A stretch of DNA of 14,659 nucleotides, taken from an uncultured Eubacteriales bacterium. GTDB lineage: Bacteria > Bacillota > Clostridia > Oscillospirales > Oscillospiraceae. The DNA lies in the NCBI GenBank assembly GCA_900321335.1, contig ONVR01000237.1, forward strand, positions 1-14,659. The letters are read 5' to 3'. Made by a program: the position numbers and the translations under genes. Shown here piece after piece: positions 12,769 to 14,659 of the stretch. How positions within the stretch are numbered: the stretch's first letter is position 1; each line of letters starts with the position of its first letter. A model generated the notes under the pieces. The model was given only the letters and a program-made list of their open reading frames with translations. It was not told where the DNA came from and ran no database searches.

Positions 12769-13870
12769 GGCCTTCACCTCCCGCCTGTACCTTTTCTTTC
12801 ATCAGCCGGATCCTGCGCTGCAGGACCTCCGGCATTTCCACTTTCGGCGCGTCAGGATGCTCCAGCCAGGAGGCCGCCTCATGGGTATCGGAGATACGGA
12901 ACATGGGGGGCTCCTGTTCAAAGTCGATCTCCAGGGCATAGGCGTTGCGCACGGCAAAGGCGTCGCCCCGGACCTGGTGCAGCAGATTGGGGGGAGAACC
13001 GGGAATGGTGTAAAGCCGGTCGTCCCGTGTGCTCAGATCCGGCATGCTCAGCAGCAGGCCCCAGGTGTAGGGGTGCCGGGCCTCAAAGTAGATCTCGTAG
13101 GCGGTGCCGCGCTCAACGATCTTGCCGGCGTACATGACGCACACGTAGTCGGCCACCTTGGCCACGACGCCCAGGTCGTGGGTGATATAGATCACGGAGA
13201 GGTTCCGCTGCTTCTGCATATACTGGATCAGCTCCAGGATCTTGGCCTGGATGGTAACGTCCAGCGCCGTGGTGGGCTCGTCGCAGATGAGGATGTCCGG
13301 ATCACAGCTGACGGCGATGGCAATGACCACCCGCTGGCGCATGCCGCCGGAGAGCTGGTGGGGGTAGCGCTTCATACACAGCTCCGGGTCGGTGATGCCG
13401 ACCTCGGCCAGCAGCTCCGTCCCCCGCTTCCAGGCCTCCTTTTTGCTCATGTGCTTGTGGAGCATCATACCCTCCGTCAGCTGATAGCCGATGGAGAACA
13501 GGGGGTTCAGGGCGGTCATGGGATCCTGAAAGACCATGGCGATGTGTTTGCCGTTGATCTCCTGGATCATCTTCTTCTTGCTGAATTTCAGCAGGTCCAC
13601 GGTTTTGCGCTGCGCCCCGTCCATATAGGTATACAGGATCCGGCCGCTGTTGATGACCTGATTGCTGCTGCCGATGCCCATGACGTTTTTGACGGTGACG
13701 GACTTGCCGGAGCCGGACTCGCCCACAATGGCCACCGTCTCGCCCTTGTGGAGCGTCAGATTGACGCCGCGAATGGCGTGAAGCTGTCCCCGGGTCGTGT
13801 CAAAGGACACGGACAGGTCCTGGATCTGGAGGATGGGTTCTCCGTTTTGAATTGCGTTATTGTTTTCCAT
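12761..13870 (-). CDS. oppD: oligopeptide ABC transporter ATP-binding protein (OppD-like)
   Basis: 369 residues, partner ATPase of OppF. Walker A is GESGSGKS (50-57), Q-loop Q115 in FQDPMTALNP, signature LSGGMRQ (173-179), Walker B ILICDE with D197/E198, and switch H211. The tail after IPGSPPNLL (289-297) is the Opp/Dpp regulatory extension. Where DppD-type proteins carry cysteines for an iron-sulfur cluster, this one reads GDAFAVRNAYALEIDFEQEPP (about 302-322) with Asp and Asn in those positions. It then continues THEAASWLEHPDAP, the longer tail I associate with Firmicutes OppD. The start has AAGGAGGG about 6 bases upstream, overlapping the oppC stop. The last 8 bases overlap oppF. Confidence 0.93.
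   Translation of the reverse strand: MENNNAIQNGEPILQIQDLSVSFDTTRGQLHAIRGVNLTLHKGETVAIVGESGSGKSVTVKNVMGIGSSNQVINSGRILYTYMDGAQRKTVDLLKFSKKKMIQEINGKHIAMVFQDPMTALNPLFSIGYQLTEGMMLHKHMSKKEAWKRGTELLAEVGITDPELCMKRYPHQLSGGMRQRVVIAIAVSCDPDILICDEPTTALDVTIQAKILELIQYMQKQRNLSVIYITHDLGVVAKVADYVCVMYAGKIVERGTAYEIYFEARHPYTWGLLLSMPDLSTRDDRLYTIPGSPPNLLHQVRGDAFAVRNAYALEIDFEQEPPMFRISDTHEAASWLEHPDAPKVEMPEVLQRRIRLMKEKVQAGGEGRG
12777..12782 (-). promoter_or_regulatory. ribosome binding site that sets the GTG start of oppF
   Basis: GGGAGG on the minus strand lies inside the oppD coding end, 8 bases before GTG 12768. The alternative GTG at 12777 shares a base with this site and cannot use it. Confidence 0.75.
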
Positions 13871-13882
13871 ACAGAACCCTCC

Positions 13883-14659
13883 TTACACGTGTTTCTGTGT
13901 GGGATCCAGCGCGTCCCGCAGACCGTCGCCGATGAGGTTGAGGGCCAGCATCAGCAGGGCAAAGAATATCGCAGGGATCATCATCTGGGAGGGATAGAGC
14001 AGCATATTCTGGTAGCCGTCGTTGATCAGTGAGCCCAAAGACGCCTGAGGGTTGGGGATGCCCAGACCCACGAAGGACAGATAGGCCTCCATGAACACGG
14101 CGCCCGGTACGGACATCATGGTCATGATGATCACCGAGGACAGCAGGTTGGGGAAGATCTCCCGGAACAGGATCCGGAAGGTGCTCACGCCCAGGGTGCG
14201 GGAGGCCATGACGTGCTCCATCTCCTTGAGGCGGAGGGTGTTGGCCCGGGTCAGTCTGGCCGTTCCCGTCCACTGGGAGATGGCCATGGCGATGATGATG
14301 GAGGTGATACCGGGCTTGAGCACGATCACCAGCAGGGAGATGACCACCAGACTGGGAATGCCGTTGATGACCTCGATGATGCGCTGCATGATCAGATCCA
14401 GTTTGCCTCCGTAGTAGCCGGAGACCAGGCCGTAGGCTACGCCCACGATCATATTGAGAATGGCGCTGATGGCGCCGATGAGCAGGGAGATCCGGGTGCC
14501 GTGGCAGAACCGGACAAACAGGTCCCGGCCCAGGCTGTCTGTGCCGAACCAGTGATAGGCATCGGCGCAGCCCTTGATCTCATACATGTTCTTGCCCTTG
14601 AGGGTGCCGTTGAAGATCCCCAGCTTTTCCACCCCCTGGATCCGGGGCGGCAGATTCTG
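13883..14659 (-). CDS. oppC: oligopeptide ABC transporter permease (OppC-like), 5' end cut by window edge
   Basis: 258 residues are visible and the frame is still open at the window edge, where it reads QNLPPRIQGVEKLGIFNG. That is the usual periplasmic-loop region of OppC, so roughly the first membrane helix and N-terminus (some 50-100 residues) are missing. A GTG at 14632 is not the true start. The DppC/OppC signature HWFGTDSLGRDLFVR is followed by the first core helices. The EAA coupling loop appears as EAYLSFVGLGIPNPQASLG, and the protein ends in the usual helix plus RDALDPTQKHV. It forms the channel with OppB, expected just outside the window. Twelve bases separate its stop from oppD. Confidence 0.92.
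   Translation of the reverse strand, partial: QNLPPRIQGVEKLGIFNGTLKGKNMYEIKGCADAYHWFGTDSLGRDLFVRFCHGTRISLLIGAISAILNMIVGVAYGLVSGYYGGKLDLIMQRIIEVINGIPSLVVISLLVIVLKPGITSIIIAMAISQWTGTARLTRANTLRLKEMEHVMASRTLGVSTFRILFREIFPNLLSSVIIMTMMSVPGAVFMEAYLSFVGLGIPNPQASLGSLINDGYQNMLLYPSQMMIPAIFFALLMLALNLIGDGLRDALDPTQKHV

Noticed and set aside
11887..13137. A 416-residue plus-strand frame opposite oppF and oppD
   Set aside because: It is antisense to two ATPase genes with complete Walker and signature motifs and has no family features.

Overview
The window reads as chromosome of a GC-rich Clostridia-type Firmicute. An Oscillospiraceae-like gut commensal is my inference from GC content, strong AAGGAGG-type ribosome binding sites, lipoprotein signal peptides ending in LAAC or LTAC, and a Firmicutes-type Opp system; no taxonomic marker gene is present. 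It holds two large transcription blocks that converge on one bidirectional terminator at 5542-5571. There is no gene-free stretch above 300 bases, and I see no tRNA, rRNA, CRISPR array, insertion sequence or phage gene.

Plus-strand block, 1-5571. A near-consensus sigma-A promoter (18-46) drives a four-gene simple-sugar type (RbsABC/MglABC class) ABC importer: a binding lipoprotein (102-1262), a permease (1353-2336), a fused double-ATPase (2336-3838) and a second, different permease (3835-4824). A strong hairpin after the binding-protein gene probably acts as a partial terminator that keeps the soluble receptor in excess over the membrane complex. The last three genes overlap by 1 and 4 bases. 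The ATPase has one intact and one fully degenerate nucleotide site. A DUF3786-like gene (4914-5531) follows with its own extended -10 promoter, placed against the importer's terminator.

Minus-strand block, 14659-5572. The right part is an oligopeptide importer read right to left: oppC (5' end cut by the window edge), oppD, oppF and oppA, closed by a good terminator at 10011-10043. Directly behind that terminator a candidate promoter starts a second compact minus-strand operon: a DUF3237/UPF0311-like protein, a radical SAM enzyme, a UvrA2-like double ABC ATPase without the UvrB-binding domain, and a 55-residue two-helix membrane protein. The first three genes overlap one another or nearly touch, so they are very likely expressed as a unit.

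Most of the window is nutrient uptake with recognisable families. The least familiar part is the DUF3237 / radical SAM / UvrA2-like / small membrane protein operon (5625-9903), which is my best candidate for an undescribed system. UvrA-like proteins of this shape include antibiotic self-protection factors, and a radical SAM partner could modify a peptide or small molecule, but no product or substrate is visible here. Several start sites differ from the longest reading frame; ribosome binding sites argue for 4914, 5792, 8334, 9455, 11790 and a GTG at 12768.
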